Shown here piece by piece: positions 37,027 to 46,427 of a DNA stretch of 64,000 bases. The notes beneath the pieces are model-generated. The model was given only the letters and a program-made list of their open reading frames with translations. It searched no databases and was not told where the DNA came from. The DNA lies in NCBI RefSeq assembly GCF_022601875.1, contig NZ_JAKVIP010000008.1:98689-162688 (forward strand), read 5' to 3'. Source of the DNA: Chryseobacterium sp. SSA4.19. GTDB taxonomy: Bacteria; Bacteroidota; Bacteroidia; Flavobacteriales; Weeksellaceae. The position numbers and the translations under genes were made by a program. How positions within the stretch are numbered: position 1 is the stretch's first letter; each line of letters begins with the position of its first letter.

Positions 37027-37815
37027 ATGAAGAAGCTATTTACCCTATTGCTGTTGGTTTTTCTTGCAAAAATTAACGCCCAGCTCTACTCCGGAGAAGT
37101 TTTTCTGAAAGACAACTCCGTTTTATATCTTAATCAGGTATATGTTACCAATCTTACCACTCAAAAAACTGTTCTGAGTGACTTTAACGGCGATTTCAAC
37201 CTACCTGCTGATGCCGGCGATATTGTACGTTTTACCTCTATTGTTACGGACCGAAAAGATATTAAGCTTACTCCGCAGATGCTCGCTCAGAAGAATTTAA
37301 TTGAACTTAAAATTGCTTATCATGACATCCAGGAAATTGTAATCAACAGATTTAAACCCACAGGAAACCTGAGATATGATGTAAATGCCCTGAGAAAAGA
37401 AGATAAAGCATTGGCTATAAAAAAAGTGATCGGTTTACCTGAACCTAAAGGCGACGGTACTCCTCCTCAGCTACCGGTTGCAGGATTAAGAGACGGAGGA
37501 CTTACTTTCAGCCTGGAGAGTATTTATGACATCCTTTCCGGGGAAAGAAAGAAAAAACAGCGCTACATGGCGTATGAAAGAATGAATTCTTCTGTCACAC
37601 AAATTAAAAACTATCTGGGTAAAGAGTATTTCTTAAAATTTAAGATTCCGGAAAATTTAATTGACAATTTTATCCAGTTCGTTTATACTTCCGAAAATAT
37701 AGAACCCTATATAATGGCTGGTAATTTTGAAGCTGTAAAAATTCCGATCGAAAAATACCTGCCGATTTATCAGCGCCGATTAAGAAACTCACATCTTCAG
37801 GAAGTGGTGAAGTAA
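37027..37815 (+). CDS. secreted CarboxypepD_reg-like domain protein
   Basis: This 262-residue protein starts MKKLFTLLLLVFLAKINAQ, a clear signal peptide; the upstream ATG (37003) lies before the promoter box and was rejected. Residues about 22-100 look like a carboxypeptidase regulatory-like beta-sandwich (YVTNLTTQKTVLSDFNGDFNLPADAGDIVRF), the fold seen at the N-terminus of TonB-dependent receptors and as stand-alone periplasmic proteins in Bacteroidota. The C-terminal part (LRYDVNALRKEDKA, LPVAGLRDGGLTFSLESIYDILSGERKK, helical after 190) is typical of stand-alone family members of unknown function. It follows the third IgGFc-like gene on the same strand. Confidence 0.75.
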   Translation: MKKLFTLLLLVFLAKINAQLYSGEVFLKDNSVLYLNQVYVTNLTTQKTVLSDFNGDFNLPADAGDIVRFTSIVTDRKDIKLTPQMLAQKNLIELKIAYHDIQEIVINRFKPTGNLRYDVNALRKEDKALAIKKVIGLPEPKGDGTPPQLPVAGLRDGGLTFSLESIYDILSGERKKKQRYMAYERMNSSVTQIKNYLGKEYFLKFKIPENLIDNFIQFVYTSENIEPYIMAGNFEAVKIPIEKYLPIYQRRLRNSHLQEVVK

Positions 37816-38009
37816 CTGTTTGCTTTTGATCTTACCAGAATGTATAAAGGCAGAAACAGGGCCTCCATTTTAGATTTATTTAAATTGTAGTATTTTTATC
37901 GGAAAATACGGTCCGCAGTAAAAATATTCTGCCTGATCATTATTCTTATCTATTGATAACCTGGACTCAATAAAGCTTGAGAACTATTTATTTAAATTAA
38001 TTTTAGTAA

Positions 38010-38798
38010 ATGAAAAAGCTTCTTTTATTTTTCGGTGTTCTTTTGTTCATAGACCTTTCAGCCCAGTCAAAAGGGAAAGATTACAGCAATATTTTAAAAA
38101 GTAAAAACATTTACGAAATCAATGCTTTCTTAAGGGATGCGCATCCTGATGATCCCCGAAGATCAGTATTGAAACCCCGCGTTATGGATATGATGAAAGA
38201 ATACATCAAGAATGCTCAGCCCGGAGATAAGAAAGTGCGACAGATGCAGGACTGGCTGGCATTACTGAAAAGACGGTCATCCACAAAAATTTCTTTTGAT
38301 GAAATGAATGCGATCATCAGGCAGAAACAGATCGCAAGATACCAGAAAGAATTACAAACCGGCCAATCTGCAGCGGTTTACACTATGAGTAACCCTCAAA
38401 ATGTTTATGTCGCACCGACAGTGTCTGCCGAATCAAAATCCGCTGCTGCTATCCCGGATACGGAAGCTTCGGAATTTAACATGTTAATGGCCGAAAATCC
38501 GGTAGAACATAAAAATAAAACCGTAAAAATATTAAATTCCCTTTTTGACAATGATCCTAATGCCAAAGAATGCATTGTAATGATTGAAAATAAATCCGAC
38601 TGTAATATCATAGTCCGGATAGAGGGAATCGGAACCACAAAATACAGGCTGCCGGTCCCTTCTCACGGTGATAATTCAATTGTTGTGCAGAAAGGAGATT
38701 ATCTGTTTACCAGTATTGTGTGCGGTGCACAATACGCTTCTCAAAAAACAATCCAGAAACCTTTAATGGTAGCTTTGGGAAGTTCTTCCAAAAAATAA
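38010..38798 (+). CDS. secreted DUF6759-like protein, copy B
   Basis: This 262-residue protein has a signal peptide (LLLFFGVLLFIDLSAQ). Its N-terminal half has short conserved runs (FLRDAHPDDPRRSVLKPRVM) like those of copy A (FLKQNPGHAKTDYFKRKLM). The C-terminal DUF6759-like domain reads LNSLFDNDPNAKECIVMIENKSDCNIIVRI and SIVVQKGDYLFTSIVCGAQYASQKT. It sits between the CarboxypepD_reg-like gene and trmB. Related copies lie at 25231 (minus) and 39705 (plus). Function unknown; location probably periplasm or outer-membrane inner face. Confidence 0.75.
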   Translation: MKKLLLFFGVLLFIDLSAQSKGKDYSNILKSKNIYEINAFLRDAHPDDPRRSVLKPRVMDMMKEYIKNAQPGDKKVRQMQDWLALLKRRSSTKISFDEMNAIIRQKQIARYQKELQTGQSAAVYTMSNPQNVYVAPTVSAESKSAAAIPDTEASEFNMLMAENPVEHKNKTVKILNSLFDNDPNAKECIVMIENKSDCNIIVRIEGIGTTKYRLPVPSHGDNSIVVQKGDYLFTSIVCGAQYASQKTIQKPLMVALGSSSKK

Positions 38799-38856
38799 TC
38801 TGTATTGGCATTCTCTATTTTAAACTTAAAATCAGAGCAATTGTACAATTTTTCAT

Positions 38857-38864
38857 TATTTTTG
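38857..38864 (+). promoter_or_regulatory. -7 box of trmB (TATTTTTG)
   Basis: TATTTTTG fits TAnnTTTG, 20 bp before ATG 38885, and lies inside the longer frame starting at 38720, which supports the short start. Confidence 0.5.
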
Positions 38865-38884
38865 CAGGATTTTATAAATTTCTC

Positions 38885-39562
38885 ATGGGTAAAAATAAAT
38901 TAGCAAGGTTCGCAGAAAACAAAATACTGCCGAATGTCATTCAGCCGACAAGGGAAGAAGCTTTAAACGGCTTTGACCTTAAAGGAAAATGGAGAACGGA
39001 TTTCTTCAAAAATGAAAACCCGATTGTTCTGGAATTGGGCTGTGGCAAAGGAGAATATTCCGTAGGACTTGCCAAAACTTTTCCTGAGAAAAACTTTATA
39101 GGCATTGATATCAAAGGAGCAAGATTCTGGTTTGGAGCCAAAGAAGCGGTAGACAATGGTATGAAAAACGTAGCATTTTTAAGAAGCCAGATTGAACTGG
39201 TTGACCATTTCTTCGGTGAAAATGAAGTGGATGAAATCTGGATTACTTTTCCTGACCCGCAGATTAAATACAAACGAACAAAACACAGACTGACCCATCC
39301 TGACTTTCTGGAACGTTATAAAAAATTCCTGAAACCGGGCGGTACCATTCACCTCAAAACAGATTCTGAATTCCTCCACGGATACACACTAGGATTCCTC
39401 CAGGGCGCAGGTTATAACATTATAACAGCTCATCATGATATTTACGGAGCTTTAGAATACGACCCGAATACACCTCATTTACGAGATATCAGGACCTATT
39501 ATGAAGAATTATTCTCGGCAAAAGGGAAGACAATTACCTATATTAAGTTTAGAATTAATTAG
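38885..39562 (+). CDS. trmB: tRNA (guanine(46)-N7)-methyltransferase
   Basis: TrmB methylates G46 in the variable loop of tRNAs using SAM. The 225-residue protein starts MGKNKLARFAENKILPNVIQP, the normal start in Bacteroidota. It has the SAM-binding motif VLELGCGKGEYSVGLAKTFP, NFIGIDIKGARFWFGAK, the family signature DEIWITFPDPQIKYKRTKHRL and FLKPGGTIHLKTDS. The 55 extra upstream codons overlap the preceding gene and lack family resemblance. A terminator follows. It is the only enzyme in this run of secreted-protein genes. Confidence 0.95.
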   Translation: MGKNKLARFAENKILPNVIQPTREEALNGFDLKGKWRTDFFKNENPIVLELGCGKGEYSVGLAKTFPEKNFIGIDIKGARFWFGAKEAVDNGMKNVAFLRSQIELVDHFFGENEVDEIWITFPDPQIKYKRTKHRLTHPDFLERYKKFLKPGGTIHLKTDSEFLHGYTLGFLQGAGYNIITAHHDIYGALEYDPNTPHLRDIRTYYEELFSAKGKTITYIKFRIN

Positions 39563-39586
39563 AATAAAAGCTTTATTGTGATAACT

Positions 39587-39613
39587 AAGGATGTAAAATA
39601 TACATCCTTTTAT
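39587..39613 (+). terminator. terminator after trmB
   Basis: Arms AAGGATGTA (39587-39595) and TACATCCTT (39601-39609), five-base loop, then TTTTA. Confidence 0.7.
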
Positions 39614-39704
39614 CATTTATATATTTTAGGAATGTATAAATGTTACAATAATAAGCTGTTGCAAAAAGCAAAAATAATTACATTTACATCCAGATACTTT
39701 GTAC

Positions 39705-40184
39705 ATGAAAACAATATTTTCTTTTTCTGTGATGATTGCGTTATTTCTGAACAGCTGCGGGAGTACAGCTCCTAAGAAACCAACATACCACCCTGTAAGA
39801 AAACCCACTCCTGTTATTCCTGCTGTTTCAAATACGGGCAGCAGTACAACCCCTGCGGCGCAGACAGAGAGAGAATACCAGGCTTTGGTAAAAACTTACA
39901 AATCGGAAACAGCTGCCGTTTTAACAGATATACTGAATGGTTCTTCAGACCCTGGTAAAACATCAGTTACCATAGAAAATAAATCCCGCTGTAATATTGT
40001 CCTGACCGTAAGCGGAACCAATTACTTTAAGAAAATCCCGATCGGAGTAAATAAGAAGGCTGCCGTAATGGTTCCGAAAAATCAGAATTATAATTTCTCC
40101 GGGATGATCTGTGGTGTGGTATACCAGAAGGCCAAACTGGTAACCGGTGCTTACAGCTTAGCGCTTTCAAACCAGGTTAATTGA
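39705..40184 (+). CDS. DUF6759-like lipoprotein, copy C
   Basis: This 159-residue protein starts at ATG 39705 (MKTIFSFSVMIALFLNSC), with a lipobox Cys followed by GSTAPKK. After a Pro/Thr-rich linker the DUF6759-like domain reads LTDILNGSSDPGKTSVTIENKSRCNIVLTV, VMVPKNQNYNFSGMICGVVYQKAKLV. It is the shortest of the three copies and the only lipoprotein. Its 3' end faces the end of rpsB across a bidirectional terminator. Function unknown. Confidence 0.75.
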   Translation: MKTIFSFSVMIALFLNSCGSTAPKKPTYHPVRKPTPVIPAVSNTGSSTTPAAQTEREYQALVKTYKSETAAVLTDILNGSSDPGKTSVTIENKSRCNIVLTVSGTNYFKKIPIGVNKKAAVMVPKNQNYNFSGMICGVVYQKAKLVTGAYSLALSNQVN

Positions 40185-40216
40185 TGGAAATAAATAATGA
40201 AGATCTTTTTTCAAAT

Positions 40217-40254
40217 AAAAACCACTGAATCATTTATTTGATTCAGTGGTTTTT
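40217..40254. terminator. bidirectional terminator between DUF6759-like C and rpsB
   Basis: Sixteen-base perfect arms AAAAACCACTGAATCA (40217-40232) and TGATTCAGTGGTTTTT (40239-40254), six-base loop. It ends transcription of both the rightward lipoprotein gene and the leftward ribosomal operon. Confidence 0.88.
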
Positions 40255-40275
40255 GTATAGTAAGCAAAACCTTAA

Positions 40276-41037
40276 TTATTCTCCGTCAAAGTCAGCATCT
40301 TTATCAGCAGATACTACTTCTCCTTCTTCTTTAGATTTTTCTTTATCAGCTTTTCTCTGAGACTGACCTTCTTTGATAGAATCTGAAACAATATTTAAGA
40401 TCATATCAATAGATTTGGAAGCATCATCGTTTCCTGGGATAACGAAGTCTACTTTTCTTGGGTCAGAGTTGGTATCAACAATTCCGAAAACAGGAATACC
40501 TAATTTCTTAGCTTCCGTTACCGCGATATGTTCTCTCATGATATCTACAACGAAGATCGCAGAAGGAAGACGAACCATGTCAGAGATAGAACCTAAGTTT
40601 TTCTCTAAGTTAGCTCTTTGTCTGTCTACCTGTAATCTTTCTTTTTTAGATAAAGTTTCGAACGTACCGTCTTTTTTCATTTTGTCGATAGAGTTCATTT
40701 TCTTTACAGCCTTTCTGATTGTAACGAAGTTCGTTAACATACCACCCGGCCATCTTTCTGTAATATAAGGCATATTAAGTTCAGCAGCATGCTTAGCAAC
40801 TACTTCTTTCGCCTGCTTTTTAGTTGCTACGAAAAGAACTTTTTTACCTGCAGAAGTTAATTTTTCCAAAGCGCTGCACGCTTCATCCAATTTAACTGCT
40901 GTTTTATGTAAGTCTACAATGTGAATACCGTTTTTCTCCATAAAAATGTATGGAGCCATATTTGGGTTCCACTTTCTGGTCATGTGACCGAAGTGTACAC
41001 CAGCCTCTAGAAGGTCTTTTACATTTGCTTTTGCCAT
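40276..41037 (-). CDS. rpsB: 30S ribosomal protein S2
   Basis: This 253-residue S2 has KDLLEAGVHFGHMTRKWNPNMAPYIF, VLFVATKKQAKEVV, ITERWPGGMLTNF, PSAIFVVDIMREHIAVTEAKKLGIPVFGIVDTNSDP and IPGNDDASKSI, followed by an acidic C-terminal tail. It is the last gene of rplM-rpsI-rpsB and is followed at once by a terminator; tsf, its usual partner, is missing from this position. A 202-bp gap with a repeated motif separates it from rpsI. Confidence 0.97.
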   Translation of the reverse strand: MAKANVKDLLEAGVHFGHMTRKWNPNMAPYIFMEKNGIHIVDLHKTAVKLDEACSALEKLTSAGKKVLFVATKKQAKEVVAKHAAELNMPYITERWPGGMLTNFVTIRKAVKKMNSIDKMKKDGTFETLSKKERLQVDRQRANLEKNLGSISDMVRLPSAIFVVDIMREHIAVTEAKKLGIPVFGIVDTNSDPRKVDFVIPGNDDASKSIDMILNIVSDSIKEGQSQRKADKEKSKEEGEVVSADKDADFDGE

Positions 41038-41239
41038 GTTTTCTGTTTTTGTTAGTTTACTTTCCGTTTTTTAAACAATCAACAACTTCTTTAGATGGGA
41101 GAAGTGTTTGGATGCTAAACGTAACGGGCAATTGTTGCTTTAAGCTTCAGGCATTAAGCCGTAGGCTTTGAGCGAATTAAAAATTTTAATAAGTTTTTCA
41201 AAAAGCTTATTGCATATTGCTTTAAGCTTATCGCAATTC
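41038..41239 (-). repeat. rpsI-rpsB spacer with a 13-bp direct repeat and hairpin
   Basis: The 202-bp spacer contains TTGCTTTAAGCTT twice (41135-41147 and 41217-41229) among low-complexity AAGCTT/TTAAGC words. A short stem (ACTTC at 41085-41089 with GAAGT at 41100-41104) lies just upstream of rpsB on its strand. Spacers between these genes are usually short. It might be an S2 regulatory leader or an inserted intergenic repeat. No promoter of TAnnTTTG type is clear on the minus strand. Confidence 0.45.
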
Positions 41240-41626
41240 TTAACGTTTTGAGAATTGGAATCTCTTTCTTGCTTTTTTCTGACCTGGCTTCTTTCTTTCC
41301 ACCATTCTTGCGTCTCTTGTAAGTAAACCAGCAGGCTTCAATGCTAATCTGAACTCTGCGTTGATCTCGCACAAAGCTCTTGAAATCCCTAACCTGATTG
41401 CTTCTGCCTGACCTGTATTTCCACCACCGAATACGTTTACGGTAACGTCATACTGACCAACAGTTTCAGAAAGGATAAATGGTTGGTTCAATTTATAAAC
41501 CATTACATCTGTAGAGAAATATTCTTTAGCATCTTTTCCGTTTACTGTAATGTTACCAGAACCTGGCTTTACATAAACTCTTGCTACAGAAGTTTTTCTT
41601 CTTCCGATTTTGTGAACTGTAGACAT
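41240..41626 (-). CDS. rpsI: 30S ribosomal protein S9
   Basis: This 128-residue S9 begins [24 protein letters not shown], contains [22 protein letters not shown] and the tail [22 protein letters not shown], whose C-terminal Lys-Arg reaches the P-site tRNA in the ribosome. It follows rplM by 5 bp in the classic L13-S9 pair. Confidence 0.97.
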   Translation of the reverse strand: MSTVHKIGRRKTSVARVYVKPGSGNITVNGKDAKEYFSTDVMVYKLNQPFILSETVGQYDVTVNVFGGGNTGQAEAIRLGISRALCEINAEFRLALKPAGLLTRDARMVERKKPGQKKARKRFQFSKR

Positions 41627-41631
41627 ATTAA

Positions 41632-42087
41632 TTATTTAAATTCGTTAACATTAATTGTTTTAGGCTGTTGAGCTTCATGCTTGTGCTCAGTTCCTTCATA
41701 TAAATAAAGGTTCTTCAGCAATGCAGATCCTAATCTGTTCTTCGGAAGCATTCCTTTTACGGATTTTTCCAATACTTTTAGAGAATCTTTCTTTTGAAGT
41801 TCAGCCGCAGTCATAGACTTCTGTCCTCCAGGATAACCTGTATGCCAGATGTATGTCTTGTCGTCCCACTTATTTCCGGAAAGGGTAACTTTCCCAGCGT
41901 TCAAAACAATTACATTATCACCACAATCTACGTGAGGTGTAAAGTTTGTTTTGTGCTTACCTCTCAAAATCTTTGCAACCGTAGAAGCTAGTCTTCCTAA
42001 CGGCTGTCCTTCAGCGTCTACCACAACCCATTCTTTATTAGCAGTAGCTTTGTTCGCTGAAACAGTTTTGTAACTTAATGTATTCAC
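41632..42087 (-). CDS. rplM: 50S ribosomal protein L13
   Basis: This 151-residue L13 begins [44 protein letters not shown] and has the [13 protein letters not shown] and [13 protein letters not shown] blocks typical of the family. First gene of the operon, with a full promoter at 42134-42163 and a leader of roughly 40 nt. Confidence 0.97.
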   Translation of the reverse strand: MNTLSYKTVSANKATANKEWVVVDAEGQPLGRLASTVAKILRGKHKTNFTPHVDCGDNVIVLNAGKVTLSGNKWDDKTYIWHTGYPGGQKSMTAAELQKKDSLKVLEKSVKGMLPKNRLGSALLKNLYLYEGTEHKHEAQQPKTINVNEFK

Positions 42088-42133
42088 ACGTTTTAGTTAA
42101 AGATTAAACATAATTTCCCCCTAAAAGGGTGTG

Positions 42134-42163
42134 CAAAGGTACGAATTATTTTCAGAATGCAAA
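42134..42163 (-). promoter_or_regulatory. promoter of rplM-rpsI-rpsB
   Basis: Minus strand: TTTTTG (-33, its TTTG at 42163-42160), 18 bp, then TACCTTTG (-7, 42141-42134). An excellent match to the Bacteroidota consensus, driving the ribosomal operon. Confidence 0.8.
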
Positions 42164-42368
42164 AACATATTTTGTTTTTAATATCTGAATTGATTATTTA
42201 TCCTATATCATTCAGAATGTGCCTCCTATAAAAAACGAATAGTATACAACAAAAGAAATTCAGAAAATTTTAAAATAATTTTTCAGGAAGCCGCTCATAA
42301 GTCTTCTATGATATTAGAGGCACTGGCTTGCTGAAAAGCTAAATAACAGATTACCTTTTTGTGGAAAA

Positions 42369-42701
42369 TTAGCGACGGAGCGTTTTACTGGCCCTAAAGC
42401 TGGCAATCAGATAATAAGCCACAAAAACCGTCGAGAATTTCAGAATGGAGGGAATTGCAAGTTCAAGGGTGAACATAAAAGCTCCAAGGACAACCAGAAT
42501 TGCCATTCCCAGAAAAGACAACCCCAGTTTCTGGGGCAATGTGAAATTCGGGGTATCCAAGTAATATGCCATTCCCCAGGCAAAACCAAAAGCAATTGCA
42601 TAATATAGATCGAGCCCGATACTTTCTGAACTGTAAAAGAAATAATTAATCAGAAAACTTACAACTGTCCCTAATGCAAAATATAAAAGTGCCTTTTTCA
42701 T
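42369..42701 (-). CDS. small integral membrane protein of unknown function
   Basis: This 110-residue protein starts MKKALLYFALGTVVSFLINYFFY (the longer frame from 42812 passes through the promoter and was rejected). Three or four hydrophobic helices are visible: ALLYFALGTVVSFLINYFF, YYAIAFGFAWGMAYYL, LGLSFLGMAILVVLGAFMFTLE, FSTVFVAYYLIASF. The C-terminus is basic. I do not recognise a family. Back to back with icmF. Confidence 0.7.
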   Translation of the reverse strand: MKKALLYFALGTVVSFLINYFFYSSESIGLDLYYAIAFGFAWGMAYYLDTPNFTLPQKLGLSFLGMAILVVLGAFMFTLELAIPSILKFSTVFVAYYLIASFRASKTLRR

Positions 42702-42721
42702 ATCGAATATAAATAAGGATG

Positions 42722-42754
42722 CAAAAATAGAGATTTTTAATTTGAGAAGCCAAA
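42722..42754 (-). promoter_or_regulatory. promoter of small membrane protein gene
   Basis: Minus strand: TTTG (42754-42751), 21 bp, then TATTTTTG (42729-42722), 20 bp before the ATG at 42701. It fixes the shorter start. Confidence 0.65.
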
Positions 42755-42890
42755 GATCAGTCAATTTGAAATGAATCATTACTAATTTTGCTTTATAGCC
42801 TTTGAGTGACACGATTACCCTGAGTGTTTTAAATTTAAATCTCTAAAATTCAACAATTTAAACTCCAAGCATCGGTTGTTATTTTATTAT

Positions 42891-42898
42891 TATATTTG
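42891..42898 (+). promoter_or_regulatory. -7 box of icmF (TATATTTG)
   Basis: TATATTTG fits TAnnTTTG. The first codon of the longest frame (TTG 42896) is part of this box, so translation should begin at ATG 42926. Confidence 0.6.
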
Positions 42899-42925
42899 GA
42901 AATTCAGAAATTTTCTAGATTTTTT

Positions 42926-45900
42926 ATGGAAACCCAAAAATATACTCCAATAAATAAAGTAAGAATCGTTACAGCAGCCTCATTATTTGACGGCCACGAT
43001 GCAGCGATTAATATTATGCGCCGTGTGATCCAGGGAACGGGATGTGAAGTCATCCACCTCGGTCACGATAAATCGGCAGAAGAAGTGGTGAATACCGCCA
43101 TACAGGAAGATGCCAATGCCATTGCCCTGACGTCATACCAAGGCGGCCACAACGAATACTTTAAATACATCTACGACCTTTTAAGAGAAAAAAACTCTCC
43201 GCAGATTAAAATTTTCGGCGGCGGCGGCGGTGTCATTCTGCCTGAAGAAATCGAAGATATCATGTCTTATGGAATCGACAGGATTTATTCTCCGGATGAC
43301 GGCCGTGAGCTTGGTCTCCAGGGAATGATTGATGACCTGGTAAAAAGGTCGGATTTTCCAACCGGGAAAGAAGTGACAGCTGAAGATCTAGATTCAATCA
43401 GTTTTGAAAATTCTACCAGCATCGCCAAAGTTATTTCTGCTGTGGAAAACTTTTCAGAAGAAAAACCAGAACTGGTAAAAGCCATTGATGAAAAATCAAA
43501 AGATTTAAATATTCCAATCATTGGGATTACAGGTACTGGTGGGGCGGGAAAATCATCCTTAACTGACGAATTGGTCAGACGCTTTATCCGTTCAAATCCG
43601 GAGAAAAAGATTGCCATTATTTCCATTGATCCTTCCAAAAAGAAAACCGGAGGCGCGCTTTTGGGCGACAGAATCCGTATGAATGCCATTAATGACCCTA
43701 GAGTCTATATGCGCTCGATGGCAACCAGAGAAAATAATGTTTCGGTTTCACCATTCATTCATTCAGCATTAAATGTGTTGAAACTGGCTCATCCGGATGT
43801 AATTATTTTGGAGACTTCGGGTATCGGACAATCTGGTTCGGAGGTTTCTGATTTTGCCGATGTCTCCATGTACGTGATGACACCTGAATACGGAGCTTCT
43901 ACGCAGCTGGAAAAAATCGACATGTTGGATTATGCAGATCTGGTGGCTTTAAATAAATCTGATAAAAGAGGCGCTCTTGATGCCCTTCAAGCCGTAAGAA
44001 AACAGTTCCAGAGAAACCATCTGTTATGGGAAAGCCCGTTGGATAATATGCCGGTATATGCTACAAAAGCTTCCCAGTTCAACGATCACGGAACAACAGA
44101 GTTATACAACAGGCTGGTTGCAAAAGTCAATGAAAAATTTACTGATTTAAACTTGCAGGGCTTTGTTGAACAGGAAATTACAGATGAAGTGACAATTATC
44201 CCTCCCAAAAGAGTGCGTTATCTTTCTGAGATTGTTGAAAACAACAGAATTTATGATGCGAATATTGAAAAACAGGCTGAATTAGCAAGGAAAATGTATC
44301 ATATTGAAGGCGTTAAAAGCTTTCTTTCCAATGAAACTTTAGATGCCGAATATCAGAAAGCCGAAAAAGAGCTTCAGCAGGAAAACATTGACTTCCTGAA
44401 AAATTGGGACAGCACAAAAGAGGCTTTTAAAGCTGAATTTTATTCTTATTTCGTTCGTGGAAAAGAAATCAAAGTAGAAACCTCAACAGAATCTTTATCT
44501 CATTTAAGAATTCCGAAAATATCTTTACCGAAATATACCGATTGGGGTGACCTGATCAAATGGAAAGGCCAGGAAAACCTTCCCGGAGGATTTCCTTACA
44601 CTGCAGGAATTTATCCTTTCAAAAGAACGGGAGAAGATCCGACAAGAATGTTTGCGGGAGAAGGAGGCCCGGAAAGAACCAACAGAAGGTTCCATTATGT
44701 GTCTGCGGAAATGGCCGCGAAACGTCTGTCTACTGCATTTGACTCCGTGACTTTGTATGGTCAGGATCCTGCCCTGCCGCCTGATATTTATGGGAAAATC
44801 GGAAATGCAGGGGTTTCTATTGCAACTCTTGATGATGCAAAAAAACTGTATTCCGGATTTGATTTGGTGAACGCCATGACTTCTGTTTCCATGACGATCA
44901 ACGGTCCTGCACCAATGCTGCTTGCTTTCTTCATGAATGCAGCCATCGACCAGAATGTTGAAAAATATATTGCAGAAAACGGATTGGAAGCTAAAGTTGA
45001 AGAGGTTTTAAAAGCAAAATTTGATGACAAGGGACTGGCGAGGCCAAAATACAATGGAGAACTTCCGCCGTCTAACAATGGTCTGGGTCTGCAATTATTG
45101 GGAATTACAGGAGACGAGGTAATCCCTGTGGATGTATATGCTGAAATCAAAGCGAAAACAATTGCAACGGTTCGAGGAACGGTTCAGGCAGATATTCTAA
45201 AAGAAGATCAGGCTCAGAATACCTGTATTTTCTCAACCGAATTTGCCTTGAGACTAATGGGTGACGTTCAGGAATATTTCATTACAGAAAAAGTAAGAAA
45301 CTTCTATTCGGTTTCTATTTCAGGATATCATATTGCGGAAGCAGGTGCCAATCCGGTTTCCCAGCTGGCCTTTACTTTGGCAAACGGTTTCACATATGTG
45401 GAATATTATTTGTCCAGAGGAATGGAAATCAATGATTTTGCACCGAACTTATCGTTCTTCTTCTCCAACGGGATCGACCCTGAATATTCAGTGATCGGAC
45501 GTGTGGCCAGAAGAATCTGGGCCAAAGCTATGAAGCTGAAATACGGAGCCGACGAAAGAAGCCAGATGTTGAAATACCACATCCAGACTTCAGGGCGTTC
45601 CCTTCATGCTCAGGAAATTGATTTCAATGATATCAGAACGACTTTACAGGCACTATATGCTATTTACGACAACTGTAATTCACTTCATACGAACGCGTAT
45701 GACGAGGCAATTACCACGCCGACTGAGCAGTCTGTAAGGAGAGCAATGGCCATCCAGTTGATTATCAACAAAGAATTAGGATTGGCGAAAAATGAAAATC
45801 CGCTTCAGGGATCATTTATTATTGAAGAACTGACGGATTTAGTTGAAGAAGCAGTCTATACAGAATTCGACAGAATTACGGAAAGAGGCGGTGTTTTAGG

Positions 45901-46273
45901 TGCTATGGAAACAATGTATCAACGTTCAAAAATCCAGGAGGAATCCATGCATTACGAATGGCTGAAACATACCGGAGAGTATCCGATCATCGGAGTAAAT
46001 ACATTCTTAGGGAAAGACGGCTCGCCAACGGTTCGTCCGGGTGAAGTCATCCGTTCGACGGAGGAAGAAAAGCAGGTTCAGATCGAGATGCTCCATAACT
46101 TCCAGAAATCCAACCATGATAAATCTGAAGAAGCTTTAAAAACCTTACAGCATGCCGCCATTAATCAGCAGAACTTATTTAATGTCATGATGGATGCCGT
46201 GAAATACTGTTCGCTTGGACAGATTACCAATGCTTTGTTTGAAGTAGGCGGAAAATACAGAAGAAATATGTAG
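42926..46273 (+). CDS. icmF: fused isobutyryl-CoA mutase/G-protein chaperone (IcmF-like methylmalonyl-CoA mutase family)
   Basis: IcmF interconverts isobutyryl-CoA and n-butyryl-CoA (some also isovaleryl/pivalyl-CoA) with adenosylcobalamin, with a built-in MeaB-type GTPase. The 1115-residue protein has a B12-binding domain first ([15 protein letters not shown] with Asp22 and His24), a P-loop GTPase (GTGGAGKSS, Lys209; [34 protein letters not shown]), then the mutase barrel ([58 protein letters not shown]). Domain order and length match IcmF rather than methylmalonyl-CoA mutase. No cobalamin riboswitch is visible in the short upstream region. It ends at a terminator. Confidence 0.92.
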   Translation: METQKYTPINKVRIVTAASLFDGHDAAINIMRRVIQGTGCEVIHLGHDKSAEEVVNTAIQEDANAIALTSYQGGHNEYFKYIYDLLREKNSPQIKIFGGGGGVILPEEIEDIMSYGIDRIYSPDDGRELGLQGMIDDLVKRSDFPTGKEVTAEDLDSISFENSTSIAKVISAVENFSEEKPELVKAIDEKSKDLNIPIIGITGTGGAGKSSLTDELVRRFIRSNPEKKIAIISIDPSKKKTGGALLGDRIRMNAINDPRVYMRSMATRENNVSVSPFIHSALNVLKLAHPDVIILETSGIGQSGSEVSDFADVSMYVMTPEYGASTQLEKIDMLDYADLVALNKSDKRGALDALQAVRKQFQRNHLLWESPLDNMPVYATKASQFNDHGTTELYNRLVAKVNEKFTDLNLQGFVEQEITDEVTIIPPKRVRYLSEIVENNRIYDANIEKQAELARKMYHIEGVKSFLSNETLDAEYQKAEKELQQENIDFLKNWDSTKEAFKAEFYSYFVRGKEIKVETSTESLSHLRIPKISLPKYTDWGDLIKWKGQENLPGGFPYTAGIYPFKRTGEDPTRMFAGEGGPERTNRRFHYVSAEMAAKRLSTAFDSVTLYGQDPALPPDIYGKIGNAGVSIATLDDAKKLYSGFDLVNAMTSVSMTINGPAPMLLAFFMNAAIDQNVEKYIAENGLEAKVEEVLKAKFDDKGLARPKYNGELPPSNNGLGLQLLGITGDEVIPVDVYAEIKAKTIATVRGTVQADILKEDQAQNTCIFSTEFALRLMGDVQEYFITEKVRNFYSVSISGYHIAEAGANPVSQLAFTLANGFTYVEYYLSRGMEINDFAPNLSFFFSNGIDPEYSVIGRVARRIWAKAMKLKYGADERSQMLKYHIQTSGRSLHAQEIDFNDIRTTLQALYAIYDNCNSLHTNAYDEAITTPTEQSVRRAMAIQLIINKELGLAKNENPLQGSFIIEELTDLVEEAVYTEFDRITERGGVLGAMETMYQRSKIQEESMHYEWLKHTGEYPIIGVNTFLGKDGSPTVRPGEVIRSTEEEKQVQIEMLHNFQKSNHDKSEEALKTLQHAAINQQNLFNVMMDAVKYCSLGQITNALFEVGGKYRRNM

Positions 46274-46323
46274 TCTTGTATGAGCCATAAAATACCGGCT
46301 AAACATTTTAACTATCACAAATT

Positions 46324-46350
46324 AAACCTCAAGGATTCTCTTTGAGGTTT
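46324..46350 (+). terminator. terminator after icmF
   Basis: Arms AAACCTCAA (46324-46332) and TTGAGGTTT (46342-46350), followed by ATTATTTAT. Moderate strength. Confidence 0.65.
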
Positions 46351-46427
46351 ATTATTTATAAAACTTAATTTTTAAAGGCTTATTTATCTCGAATTTTTTA
46401 TAATTTCGCGCAAAAATTATATTATTT

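Noticed and set aside
36773..37030. Rightward 85-residue frame across the end of IgGFc-like copy 3
   Set aside because: It is mostly an out-of-frame shadow of the type B C-terminal domain plus intergenic sequence.
39578..39775. Rightward 65-residue frame between trmB and the DUF6759-like lipoprotein
   Set aside because: It runs through the trmB terminator and into the next gene's signal sequence in another frame.
42702..42925. Cobalamin riboswitch before icmF
   Set aside because: The space between the two divergent genes is about 220 bp and filled by two promoter regions; I could not find the B12-box-like conserved core.
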